Shown: positions 41,332 to 52,536 of the stretch, one piece after another
How positions within the stretch are numbered: the stretch's first letter is position 1
Layout: every line of letters starts with the position of its first letter
Assembly: GCA_003996215.1 (NCBI GenBank)
Contig: QJPP01005199.1
Span: 27,685 to 91,684, forward strand
Source: Jaltomata sinuosa
Taxonomy: Eukaryota; Streptophyta; Magnoliopsida; Solanales; Solanaceae
Direction of reading: 5' to 3'
Length of the DNA stretch: 64,000 bases
The notes under the pieces: generated by a model
The model's database searches: none
Told to the model about the DNA's origin: nothing
The model's input: only the letters and a program-made list of their open reading frames with translations
Made by a program: the position numbers and the translations under genes

Positions 41332-43419
41332 AAAGTCGGCGGGAATATAAGCTTACCAATCTTGACCAGCACATCAGATAAGATTCCCACCGGTCGCTTT
41401 ACCGAACGGTCAGCCATCATCACTCTCATGGACGTCGGTTTAGGAGCTCCCAAACCCAATTGTTTGTAAACTGCTAGCGGCATCAAGTTGATACTAGCAC
41501 CAAGATCACATAATGCTCTTCCGAAGTTGAGCTTCCCGATAGTACAGGGAACAGTGAAAGCACCTGGATCTTCCTTCTTTTCGACTAACGACCTTGAAGA
41601 AATAGCGCTGCAGTGGTGGAGGTTGTCTTCCGGTTCAAAACTTACCGACCTCTTCTTTGTAATCAAGTCCTTCATGAACTTGGCATAACCGGGCATTTGT
41701 TCCAGCGCTTCCACCAATGGTATGTTTATTGAAATCTGCTTCAGCATGGTCATGAAGTTCAGGAACTTACCATCGTCAGCTTTCTTCTTCAAACGCTGTG
41801 GGAAAGGAGGTGGTGGCCGAGGCATCATAGTTGGAGGCTTTTCGGCCTCCTTGCTTTTATCCACGGGTTTTGGCATTTCATCCTCTACTGCCTCGTCGTT
41901 TGCGCTATCACCTACTTGAGTCTGGATTACCGGATGTGAATCCGGTAATATTTTTCCGCTTCTTGTAGTGATCGCCATACAGCTCACGTCGTTCCTCAGA
42001 TTTTGGATGGTGTCACTTGGCAAGGTACCCGTCCTCCTTGGATTTAGGGATGCCGAAATCTGCCCCACTTGCTGCTCCAATTGCTTGATCGTGGTGGAAT
42101 GTGAATCCACTAACTGACTTAATGTAGATAATTCATTCCTCATCTCCTTTATCCCAGAGTCAGTCGATTCCACCTTTAGCAGCATCTTCGCCATCATGCT
42201 CTCTAGCTTCGAAGTCTCTGTCTCGTTGTTAGCCTTGTCCCGATTACCAGGTGGTATATACAACCCACCTCTCTCGGTGTTGTTCCTCCAGTTTCCTTGG
42301 TCGCGATCTTTGTAGCCGCCTTTCTCATAGTGGTTGTCTCTCTGATAGTTCCGACCTTGGTTTCCCTGGCCGTTGGCCTGGAAACCCCCCAAATAGTTGG
42401 CCTCCTCATCAGATTCAACCCCTGCTGCTCTACCTTGCGAACCCACGGCTTTCACCTTCTCAATACTTCCTGACATCAAGTGCTTGGTCAAGAGGTCCAT
42501 TTGCGTTTTTAGATGGGCCATGTCTTGGTCCCGTTCTTCATCTTTTCTACGTTGTTCCGCTGACACACCAACTGCATAAGTACTAGCTGGTACCTCTGAA
42601 TCACGTGTATGCCAGGCCCTGTTGGTTTTGGTGAGCCTGTCCAAAATAGTTGTGGCATCGGCAAAAGTGCGACCCATAAATGCTCCACCTGCTGCGTTGT
42701 CCAACGTCGGCTTGGTAGCCGAATTGAGTGCCCTGTAGAATGTATGCATCAAAAACTCATCGTTCAACTGATGGTTCAGGCATTGTGTTAGCTTCTTCTT
42801 GAATCGCAGCCAGGTCTCGTGCAATGCTTCGTGAGGTTGCTGCCTGAAATTGCTAATCTCGTCCCTCAACTGTATCATCCTAGAGGGAGGAAAGAACCTT
42901 TCTAGGAAAGAACCTTTCTAGGAAAGCTCCTTTCAACTCTCCCCAAGTTGCGATAGAGTCGGGGGTCAGTTCTGTCAACCATAATGCTGCCTCATCAGAC
43001 AGAGACAACGGAAACAACCTGAGCCTGATCACTGTCTGACTCACGCCCGGCAGTTTGAACGACTTGCAGATACCTACAAAGTTCATTAAGTGACGGTTTA
43101 GATCGTCACCAGCTGCTCCACGGAATACTCCTCTCAAGTTCAACAGCTGAATCATCGTGCTAGTGATGTTGAACTTGGCTCCAGGCGGTAGCGGTGGAAC
43201 AACAATGGCGCCCGTAGCGCCAACTCCATCCAAATCGTTATCCTCATCATGCAACTCAAGATCGTGCTGCAGACCTCCAGCATTCAAATTTTGTTGGGCC
43301 TGCAGTTCTGCAGCGAGCCTTGCTGCCTCTTGTTGTGCGGCCATATTCCGCCTTAACATTCTAGCAAGCTCGGGGTCGTAAGGTAATGTTGATTCACCCG
43401 AGCGCCGGGTACTTGGCAT
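41328..43419 (-). pseudogene. Element F gag-protease ORF broken by a 16-bp duplication
   Basis: First ATG at 43419 (MPSTRRSGESTLPYDPELAR). The N-terminal gag core includes TSTMIQLLNLRGVFRGAAGD, NFVGICKSFKLPGVSQTVIR and LTPDSIATWGELKGAFLERF. The frame ends at 42880 because a 16-bp unit (CTAGAAAGGTTCTTTC on the minus strand) is present twice in tandem at about 42892-42923. From 42878 the reading goes on for 516 codons: HETWLRFKKKLTQCLNHQLN, a Gly/Arg/Asn-rich segment, a coiled-coil-like part, MAITTRSGKILPDSHP, and protease LCDLGASINLMPLAVYKQLG. No zinc knuckle is visible. Otherwise it is the best preserved gag here. Confidence 0.85.
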
Positions 43420-43526
43420 GCACAACTCTGTACCCTGTCAAAAACAAAAACAACAAAAAAAACGTAAAAGCAGGAAAGTATGACTAAGAGTCAAATAAAC
43501 ACACCAGACTTAATTAACAACCGTAT

Positions 43527-43544
43527 TCCCCGGCAACGGCGCCA
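43527..43544 (-). other. Primer-binding site of element F
   Basis: The minus strand reads TGGCGCCGTTGCCGGGGA with no mismatch to the Athila/Tat consensus I know (tRNA-Asp type). It lies 5 bp inside the 5' LTR. Confidence 0.9.
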
Positions 43545-43549
43545 CTTTT

Positions 43550-44855
43550 TGATAAGGCCCAAACTACACCTCAAATTAACGAAACGTAAGCGGTCGTAGT
43601 CAAATATAGAACCCAACAAAGGTTGGGGTCGAATCCCACAGAGAATATGGTGAAAGTTAAGTCTTTAGTGAATTAAGTGACTAGTCGTCAATAGTTTCCG
43701 GTAAATAGAGGGGGGTTTTGTGATCAATATTTGTAAACAACACAAACACTTAACGTATGAATGATAATCAATAGGAGAGAGAGAACTAGGGAAGTGTTTA
43801 CCATGGCGTTAGTAACAAAGTCGATTCTAGGCTTAACGGGTTTCTTTCTATATGCGTGTCACGATGTGATTGAATTAATTGTATCGTCTAAACGTTTCTC
43901 AACCAAATAGACAAATTTACTTTTCAATTCTCTCGAACTTGAAAAGGTGTGCTTTTAGATTTTAATCCTAAACATCAAGTAGATTAATCTAGTTACAGCA
44001 TTAATCATAAGACGAGAGTTAGTAGTCTCGAATTCTCGTCGTTAATCAAGTTTCCCGGTTTTAATCTCTTTACTCAAGCAAATTAAACCTAGGCATGTTC
44101 TAATATTTGCAACCACTAGAAAACGTTACATAACGAATGATTAACAATGTGACAACATACATATTTAACCCGTCGCTACCCGGAATCTATATTGCTACTT
44201 TTGCCATGGCTCCCACAACCCTAGTTGTGGGAGGTTTAGTTAATCATGCTATAAAGAAAAGAGAAGAGAATTGTATTCATAATAAAGAGAAGAGATTCTT
44301 ACAATATAATGAAAACCAATCTTCAATTATTCCAAGAACAAGAAAAACCAAGATCCCAAGAACAAATCAAGAACACGAATTCAAGAAGTGTAAAACGTGT
44401 TTCTTGATCTCCAAGTCTCTCCTAAAACTATTGGGAGAACTATATTAAAAAGCTTGACAAATAAAATAAACCTAACATAGGGTATTTATAGGAGTCTAGG
44501 AAACAAATCCCAAAAACACTCGGATTCCGCGTAACCGACTGCGCAGGTGTGACGGCCAGGCTGACGGACCGTCACTGGCTTGACGGACCGTCGCCTGGAC
44601 CGTCACCACTAGGCAGTGGTGCTGCCTTGGTGTGACGGTCACTGTGACGGACCGTCACATGTGTGATGGGCCGTCACTCAGGCCGTCATTCTTATCCAGA
44701 ATGCTCTTTTTCGCGTATTTCCTTCTGTTTCCATGTTTGTCTCCATTTCCTTAAAATACAACATAAAAACATCAAAAACGACAACGGTTGCTTGAAAATG
44801 TACGATTGTTTTTAGTTTAAAGGAGTCGAAAGTGCCGTAAAGTGGCGGCACATCA
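43550..44855 (-). repeat. 5' LTR of element F
   Basis: 1306 bp, nearly identical to 37996-39298. TATA box TATAAATA on the minus strand at 44490-44483. The palindromic cassette (GACGGACCGTCAC, GTGACGGTCACTGTGACGG, ACCGTCACATGTGTGATGG) is at about 44535-44690, 45-200 bp upstream of the TATA box. An ATCAT duplication follows at 44856-44860. Confidence 0.88.
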
Positions 44856-44860
44856 ATCAT

Positions 44861-45740
44861 TATCCTCATTCATTATGCCAAATCTGGCATGCAACATGCT
44901 TATATCCGAAATTACGTGAGACAAAAGAGTCTGACGTTGAGCATATCATTATCATTTATTATGCCAAGTCTGGCATCCAGCATATTTATGTCCCATATTG
45001 CGTAAAGCGGAGGAGTCTGACGTCAAGGATATTTTATGCACCTTTATTCAAAAGAATCAATCGTCAGAAGATGTTGTTATATACCACCTGCCATCAAGGT
45101 TTAAAGCTTATTATCTGAGGGATACCTGTAAGTCGTCTCTACCCAAATTGGAAGATGAATCAGATTTTCCAACATTCAAAGGTCAAAGGTCGTCTATAAG
45201 TCACAGCGATATCTAAAACCGGATAGTGTGCAAGATTGCCCGAAACTTGATAGAACTAAGAGCTATCTGTAAGACGCAACGATATCTGAAACCGGATAGT
45301 GTGCAATATCATCTAAAGATTGAAAGTCCAAAGGTAATGCATAAGTCGCAACAATATCCGAAATTTGGTAAAGTGCAAGACTACCAAAAATGGATGGTCC
45401 AAGGGTTATCTATAAGCCGCGACATATCCACATTGATATTGTGCAGGACTACCTAGAGGCTAGTAATTTGAGGGAAATTTGTAAGTCGCATCGCGTCACA
45501 TCCAAGATCGGATAAAAGTGCAGGATTACCCAAAAAACTGGCAATTCAAAGGATATTTGTAAGCCGCCTCTATCCAAAGTCGGATAATGTGCAAGATTAC
45601 TCGAAAGCTGGCAAATTAATGGCATCTGTAAGCCGCCTCTATCCAAAGTTGGATGATACGCTAGATTACCCAAATCCTAACGATCCAAAGAATATCTGTT
45701 AGTCGTGTCGATGCGGAAGATACGCGAGATTTACCCCAAA
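44861..45740 (+). repeat. Tandem arrays in element E 3' region
   Basis: Two arrays. First, about 80-bp units with ATTACGTGAGACAAAAGAGTCTGACGTT...ATCATTATCATT.ATTATGCC-type structure; one unit is left of element F (37924-37995) and two follow (44875-45050). Second, about eight diverged units of 68-80 bp (about 45125-45720), each with GTAAG(T/C)CGC near its start, CGGATA.TGTGCA(A/G)GATTACC in the middle and AAAGG.TATCT at its end. Noncoding; the stretch up to 46872 resembles it less and less. Confidence 0.75.
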
Positions 45741-46872
45741 TACATATGCAAAAGGCCACTGCCAAAAGCCAAGAAGGCTATCGCATTGAAGAGAATGCCC
45801 TTTAAACAATCAAGAAGGTCGTCATCATTTAAAAATTGCTACACAAGCAATCTTATCCGATAGCCAAGAAGGCTATCACGTTTGACTGTCATGGAAGTGG
45901 TCATTTCCTAAAACAGAGATAGAAAAGGATGTCATCTTCCTCAAGAAACAACAGATAAAGGAAAATGAGGTACGAAGCTATCTCTCCTTGCTGAATTCTA
46001 TTACTACTAACCATTTGGTTTCGAGATATTATCGAGAGCATTCGAGAAGGATGAACTTCTCAAAGTAAAACCACAGGTGCGGACTACACCAAAAGGGACA
46101 CATCACAACGTGGAACTTTTTCTTAGCAGCAACTTGTGACACAGTCCGGAGAGGGACATCAAACTCTTTGGACGCGAACTGAGGAACAACTCACCACCAC
46201 CATCAAACCACACCCCTATCAGAAGGCATGTGGGTATTATCTTTGGGTCTTAGTTTGCACCCGGGGTATTTTCTGAACTCACGCTATCAAATTTCCTTTT
46301 TTTTTTCAAAACCGAGTAATGATACACCTCGAGCATTGGAAATTATGTACAGGTAAAATCTTACTTATGGGTGTGAAGTGAACCACATTCATAGTTGAGA
46401 GGTTACAAGCCTCTTTTCTATAGCTCAACTTATTTGTCACTCATTCCGACCCAAAGGTCGTCTTAACATAAAGATTACCTTTTTCATCGATTGAGTCGAA
46501 CTACAAGCATCCTGATTCTCAAGTCTTAGGATATGTAGGCGGGCTCTGTTTTGAAAACTCGGCTGCATTCCAAACCCCCCAATCCTCTTACCCCCCACCT
46601 TTCCGGTCTCTCCGTACTCTGAAACCGGGATAGTTTGGAATTCCTTGAAAATCGTGCGTAAAATCAAGCATCTTGAACTACAAGTGGCCTGAATTCCCAT
46701 GTAACCTGAGATATGTAGGAAACTCAATACCAGAGTTTGGTCATTATTTCTTGAAATTCGTGCTAAAACCAACCGCTTCCTGAAGATGGACCTGCGATCG
46801 GATAAAATTGGGAACGTCAATTCCCTTTGCCCAGGGTTCATTACACTCACCCTACCCAAAGGGAGGGGCAGT
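45741..46872 (+). other. Element E noncoding end and polypurine tract
   Basis: No gene. Two copies of the GAACTACAAG...CCTGA/GATATGTAGG motif lie at about 46497 and 46673. The PPT is AAAGGGAGGGGCAG (46858-46871), directly before the 3' LTR. Confidence 0.65.
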
Positions 46873-49800
46873 TGTTGACACCCAATTTTTACCCTCCACA
46901 TTACGAATTAATCCTGAGCCTTTTTGAATTTTAAACAATTTTTGAAATTATTAACTTGTAAAAAAGGGGTAAATCATCTTCAAATCAGCTTTATAATTTA
47001 TATTTAACAATTTATATTTTTGATATTTAATTATGTGAAATTTATATAAGTTTACTAAAAGAACTATTTTAGATCTTAGTTTCATAAAAAAGGTCCTTTT
47101 AAAAGATTAAACACTTGATTTTTCTCCAAGTTATTTCAAATAAGAGGTTAATTGAATAATTAATTTCGTGATGATTAAAAGAGGAAATTATGTATTGAAC
47201 CTGATAACAATTTCAATTTGTTTAAGTTAAAAAGGCTCGGGTAATTAATTTTAATTAATCCGTCTTTATTTCTATTCTAGCCTAAATCCCTAAAGCTGTT
47301 TAAATTCTAGCCGAATTTTCCTAAATCCTATTCAATTTGACTACATCTTTAACTCGAAATGGCCAAATTTTGCAAAATGTGGCCAAATCCTCAACACCCC
47401 TTTGCTTCAGCTAATGGATTAGGCCAGCAACAATCTCAACCCGCTCAGTCCACTTCCCTTTCCCCTAATCCACCTGCTGACCCGACCAGTCCGGCCCAAA
47501 CCTCACCACTTATACTCCCCATCTATCCTTTTCTCTCTAACACAACAGATGACAAACGACCCTTTGCTCATTTTCTGTCAACCCTCACATCAGACCCTAG
47601 CCACCGCCTCCATCATTCCCTCTTCTTCTTCATTTCCCCGTACCAAAATCGCGTGCTAGGCACGAGAATTGTACCATGAAGGTACTGAGAGAGGTGACGT
47701 GGAATGAATACATACCTCCAATCGTCCTTGCTCTACGAACCCCGCTCAAGATTTGTACCAAGATGGTACCATTCCTAACAGCTCAGCTTCAATAACGGCT
47801 CTAACTCCGTCAAAATTCTCAAATGTCGTCTTCTCTCCGTCGAATGACGAGCTGGCAACCTCGAAGGTTATAGAAATGGCCCTATGTGGTGATTCCTCCG
47901 TAAATCAAGTGAGAATTCATACAACTCGTACCATTCTCCTGCTGGGTAACGTTTCCAGCCAAGGATTTCAAATATTCTCAAGGGTTTTTCCCGAAAAACC
48001 TCTCTTGTTTTCCCCTCCATTTTCACCCCAAATTCCCTATAAATAGCCCCCTATTTGTTGCATGTGAGGCAGCTGATTTTGGGGAAATGTTGGAGGTTCT
48101 GTAGAATCAATTATCTAACCTCACGAAACCGGTCAGCTAGCTTGGAAAATAAACACTAAAAAATCGAGTTCTAACGAGTTTGCTACTAATCTGGTGGTGG
48201 TGAGATTTTCCGGTGAGGTTCAAGGTTACAAGTTGCTTCCCTAAAAAAGGTATACCCCTCACCCTCTTCTCTTTACTGTTTTCTTTTTCTTTTTACATTA
48301 TGTAATGTTCAAGTCGAGAAATGTGGGTTATGGTCTTGTTTTTTAGTTTTAAAGATATGTGTTTGAATTTTACACTGTTATTATGAGTTTGAGTAGTGAT
48401 TTCATTTAGAGACATCATGGTCTCCACTGGCTGTGTTTGATTTGTTAGAACAATAGATGTAAGTGCAAATTGGTAGTCAAATTTGTTGCTAAATGATGTG
48501 AATGCTATGATGTAAAACCTGTCCTGTTTTGTTCATGAAATGTTTGATTTGTCTCTTATTTTTTCCCCAACCCCTTTGTCATGATCATGCCCCCATTTTG
48601 ACTATTGATTCTGCCTAGTGTTATCCTCTCATGTTTAGGTTAACTTGGAATACTGATTTCTCTTAGTAAATCTCATGGTTTTTTACTAACTTTGTTCGAC
48701 CTATGTGATATCTAAATGAGTATGAATCTGTTGTTGGAATTTAGAATTAGTTTTGTTCGTTAATAAACACTTGACCCTCTCCTGTTTACCCTTAGTTTCT
48801 TTGGTCTTACTCTTGTCCTATTTTCTTCTCTCCCTTTACTGTTTCTTGCTATGTGTGATATCAACATGTGTACATGAATTACTAAGTGTTATTTTCTCAT
48901 GTTTAGGGTGATGTTTAGGTGAACTTTGAGTACTGATTTTCCATAGTTCCACTGGTTTTGTTTAAACTGTATGACATGTAAATACTATGAGCATGGATTT
49001 TATACTTTTTTACTAATATAAGAATGCTCAACCCCTTCCTGCTTCCCCTATTTCCCTCAACTTGTCATTGATTCTGCTTTCCTCTTCCCTTTTCCCTTCA
49101 CTGTCTTGCCTATATTAAAAATGGTCTTATATATATGAATTGGTTAAGTTCTAGTGTTGGTCTCTCATGTTTAGGTCGATGTTTGTGATAAGTTTGAACA
49201 CTGTGTCCTTTTGAAACTTCATGACTTCCATTGATTCTTTGTTTGTCATGTGTGACATGAACATGCTACAGATTTTGGACTTGATGTTAGAATGGTTACT
49301 GATTGTTCAGCTCTTTCCTCATTCTTCCTGATTTCTTTATCTCATCCCTGTTCCCTTCCCCTTTTCCTTTAATGATTTGATCATGCTAAATGACTATCAG
49401 CCTATTAGTCATGGTTTAGAATTTGTTTAAGTTTGGTTTGGAAATGTTGAATACTATGTTGTTGTATGCATAAGAATTCTGTTATGATTAGGAAATAAAG
49501 GTAAGTCATATCCTCTCATAACATGCTCTTCACCTCTGTAAGTTCTTATGATCTATCCTTCAATATATATATTGTCTTCATTGCCTGTTTTATGTGCTAC
49601 ATATGAACTATCAAATGGTAGGATTTGGCTGTTGTTTTAAGCATGATGTTATTTTAGGTTCAGTCTTTGTTGTGAAATCATGTTGGAACTGTGGAATGGT
49701 TTTGATCTTTACCATGATAATAGTCTCCTCTAAATGCCCTTTCCCTGGTTCTCATATGAGTTTCAACTAGTGATTGATGTTTAAAATTTATCCAGCCTTC

Positions 49801-51300
49801 TTGACTTGTCTCTTTTTTGGTATTATGTGATGCCTAGACTAGGTTCTTTAGCTAGCCTTTCATGCTTTAAATGATCTATGTTAAAGCTGTTTAAAAGGTC
49901 CCTTTTGTGACCAAAATCTGCATTATCCTTGTGTTTAAAGTTTGGATATTGAATATGATTAAGTGTGATGAGTATATTTGAGACTGATTTGTGCCTCTAT
50001 GATATCATGTCATATTTTTCTTCGAATTTGTGCATCTGTGCATATATGCTCTGTTTGAATCTATCCTTTTATCCCCTTTGATTTCTGGAAAAAGGATGAG
50101 TTCAAAAGAATGATCTTTAAAGTTGGAAATACTGTGACCCTACTAGTATAGTCCTTAGGTGATAAAAAATTGTGATTTGTTGTCTAAATATCTTATTTCA
50201 CATGTTGCAATCTTGTATGAACTTCTGTGAGTATTAATGAATTGGTTGTTAGGAAATATATTTTTTAAGTATGAAATTTGCACATTGCTTGATTATTCTT
50301 ACTTAAATTATTTAGACATGTACTAATCTTTATTTTTACCCCTCTTTGGTGCATGATAATATGGTGGAGTCCAATTGAACTCTCAAAATTCATCCTTTGC
50401 ATTTCTTCCGTCAGGCCTAGTCCAACACTGTCCGGATCAGCTTGATCAAGCCCAAAAGGGGTTGAGTCTGTGAAATTGGAGCAGCAGCAGAAGAAGAGGA
50501 AATGGGCCAAGCTCAAGCGTTGCATCAGCACAAAAGTCAAAAATGGACTGAACAAAGTTTAGAGTGGGCCAAGCCCATAAAATTCGGCAGCAACAGTAGC
50601 CCAAAGGGCTGAAAATCGATGAATCGGACTAAGTCCAAATTGGAAATCGACGGTGGGCCTAAAGAGGGCCCACACACTAGTATTAGGACATGATTAGTGT
50701 TTTAAATTATGTCTTCTTGTTTTAATTACTTGGTTGACTGGGTTGATTGAATAATTGGACTAACTTTGCGAAACTTAGTTAAATTATCTCCAAAAGGAAT
50801 CAAACTTTTTGATAATTACTGTTTCATTTACTCAATTTTTTTAATTTCAACTCTTTTCTTTCCGTGAGTATAAAAAATGAACCCTTTTATATTGTCTTTT
50901 ATAAAACAACATTTTTCATAATTATCCTCTAAAATCAATCTTCTTTATAAAAACAAGATGTTTTATAAATCAATTCCGTTTTCAAAAGTTAGTCAAATAA
51001 GTTGATTTTGCAAACAAGCCCGGGCAACCGCGAGTTAGCGGATACTCTTGGTGCCTTAACACCCTTCCAAGAGTATTAACCAGAACCCTTACCCTTAATC
51101 TCTTAATTTTTAAAGTCTTTATCTGTTTTGAATTTTAAAAATTCTTATAAGTTTTTCTTGGTTTTTACTTTTTAAAAACTAAGTGGCGACTCTTGCTTTT
51201 ATTGAGAACGTTTTGGAACTTTAATTAGATTTTCGAAACGAACTTTTCAATAAACAAGTCACTTTCTTTTTCACGTCCTTACCAGAAAAGGATCACAACA
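46873..51300 (+). repeat. 3' LTR of element E (4.4 kb)
   Basis: Starts TGTTGACACCCAATTTTTAC and ends GATCACAACA, so TGTTG/CAACA are inverted ends. A canonical TATA box, TATAAATAG, lies at 48038-48046, giving a U3 of about 1.17 kb and a very long R-U5. Upstream are spaced palindromic units: GTACCATGAAGGTAC (47671), GTACCAAGATGGTACC (47756) and CGTACCATTC (47928). A 106-codon frame at 47359 is U3 sequence without recognisable similarity. Confidence 0.82.
48038..48046 (+). promoter_or_regulatory. TATA box of element E LTR promoter
   Basis: CCCTATAAATAGCCCC, a consensus plant TATA box. The start of transcription would lie at about 48070-48080. Confidence 0.6.
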
Positions 51301-52300
51301 GATACATTACGTATATATTACACAATTATTTATACAATATCGATACACATTTAGATATCATTTATACAATATCGATACATGTTTATACACCATTTATACA
51401 ATATCGATATACGTTTACACACCATTTATACAATATTGATACATTACATAACTTTTACACAATATCGATACATTACATATACATGCGGCTATTTTTTATT
51501 TTTATTTTTTTTGTGGCTAGTTCATTTTTGGGCTATTTTTTTTGTAAAGAAAAGTTGGCTATATTTATTGTAAACTAATTAATTTATTGTACATATTTGA
51601 AATTATCCAAAAAAAAAAAAAAAAAAAGCAAAAAACCTATCCACAAATGGCAGCTAATATGCAGTATTGGAAAAGACAATAGAAATTTTGTTCAAATTCC
51701 TTTCCGTGATAGAGAGGAGGAATCTCGATGAAACAACTTCGATTTTGTCAGACAGAGAGCGCAAAGAAGTTTGTTGCCTGATAGTGGTGTCAATTAGGGC
51801 AGTGGTGGAGGGAGAGGAAGTGCTAGTAGTAGTAGTAGTAGTAGAAGAAGTGGAAGGGAGGGGTAAAATTGGGTGAAACAGTGACCTAGCATGTCATGGG
51901 GGTGTTCATCTCACCAACATTCAGTGCCACGTGAAATTGGATATCCACTTGGAATAACTCTAACAGAGGAGAGGTATATTTGAACTACTCTGAATAACGT
52001 TGCGGGTATTTCTGTACCACTAATATAAAGGAGGGTAAATTTGACCCTTTGCCAAATAACATGCATTAGTCTGTTCAACCAAGGAGACTGTTTACCATAC
52101 AAACGGAAGGATTCATGATTTAGTAAACATTTAGGATAAGGGAGCAGTACTACAGAGACCATTGCCTTCTTGAAGAGGAAGGGCAACGAAATATCCCATT
52201 TTAAACCACTGAGGAATCAACCAGACAAGTTCTAAAGAAATTGGAACCACAAATTTATACATGATTAATCCAAAGATTTAAAGAGAACCTCTAATAGAAT
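51301..52300. other. Intergenic repeats between element E and the GMPP gene
   Basis: 51310-51480 is an AT-rich array of about 30-35 bp units with CATTTATACAATATCGATAC. A poly-A run lies at about 51609-51627. A (GTA)n-type microsatellite follows at about 51818-51850. 51900-52200 is unclassified, with no gene seen. Several of these look like remnants of small transposons, but no ends were identified. Confidence 0.5.
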
Positions 52301-52302
52301 TC

Positions 52303-52308
52303 TTTATT
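52303..52308 (-). terminator. Possible polyadenylation signal of the GMPP gene
   Basis: AATAAA on the minus strand, 229 bp after the stop codon, in an AT-rich stretch. Position fits a plant 3' UTR; no other evidence. Confidence 0.35.
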
Positions 52309-52536
52309 ATTTATATGTACATTGGAAATTACAAGCAGACAACCCTTCGATATCTCATATGTGATACCTTTCACAACAACTATCCCTTCAGCATATTACG
52401 TTACATCGCTCAACTTTCCCATACTTTTACAATTGAAGAAGATGAAACTGAAAACCAACCAAATAAAGGAAAAGAAAAATACATTTTGAACAAACTGAAC
52501 ATATACCTTATTGCTTCCTAGCACTAGAAATTATCC

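Larger units (their letters stand above)
37996..44855 (-). mobile_element. Element F: non-autonomous gag-protease retrotransposon (TR-GAG-like)
   Basis: 6860 bp with two LTRs (43550-44855 as 5', 37996-39298 as 3'), a perfect 5-bp duplication ATCAT (37991-37995 and 44856-44860), a PBS (43527-43544), gag and protease, and a PPT. There is no RT, RNase H or integrase anywhere between the LTRs, so it would need enzymes in trans. The LTRs are the best matched in the window: I count about 30 substitutions over 1.3 kb by eye, so it is among the younger insertions. The gag is related to Athila elements A and D. Confidence 0.88.
32658..51300 (+). mobile_element. Element E: Tat/Ogre-like retrotransposon, internally deleted and split by F
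   Basis: Left: a fragment of its LTR (32658-34308). Then integrase-end pol (34320-35583), a long 3' noncoding region with several tandem arrays (35584-37995, resuming 44861-46872), and a complete 3' LTR (46873-51300). Gag, protease, RT and RNase H are missing. The integrase has the WPFIACDMDVIGPIEP and GHRFILVAIDYFTKSVEA motifs that mark the Tat/Ogre group. Element F inserted into its 3' noncoding repeats. Confidence 0.82.

Noticed and set aside
40886..41350. 154-codon plus-strand open frame
   Set aside because: Shadow of the gag-protease frame of element F on the opposite strand.
47359..47679. 106-codon Pro/Ser-rich open frame
   Set aside because: It lies in U3 of the element E LTR, upstream of its TATA box, with no recognisable domain.
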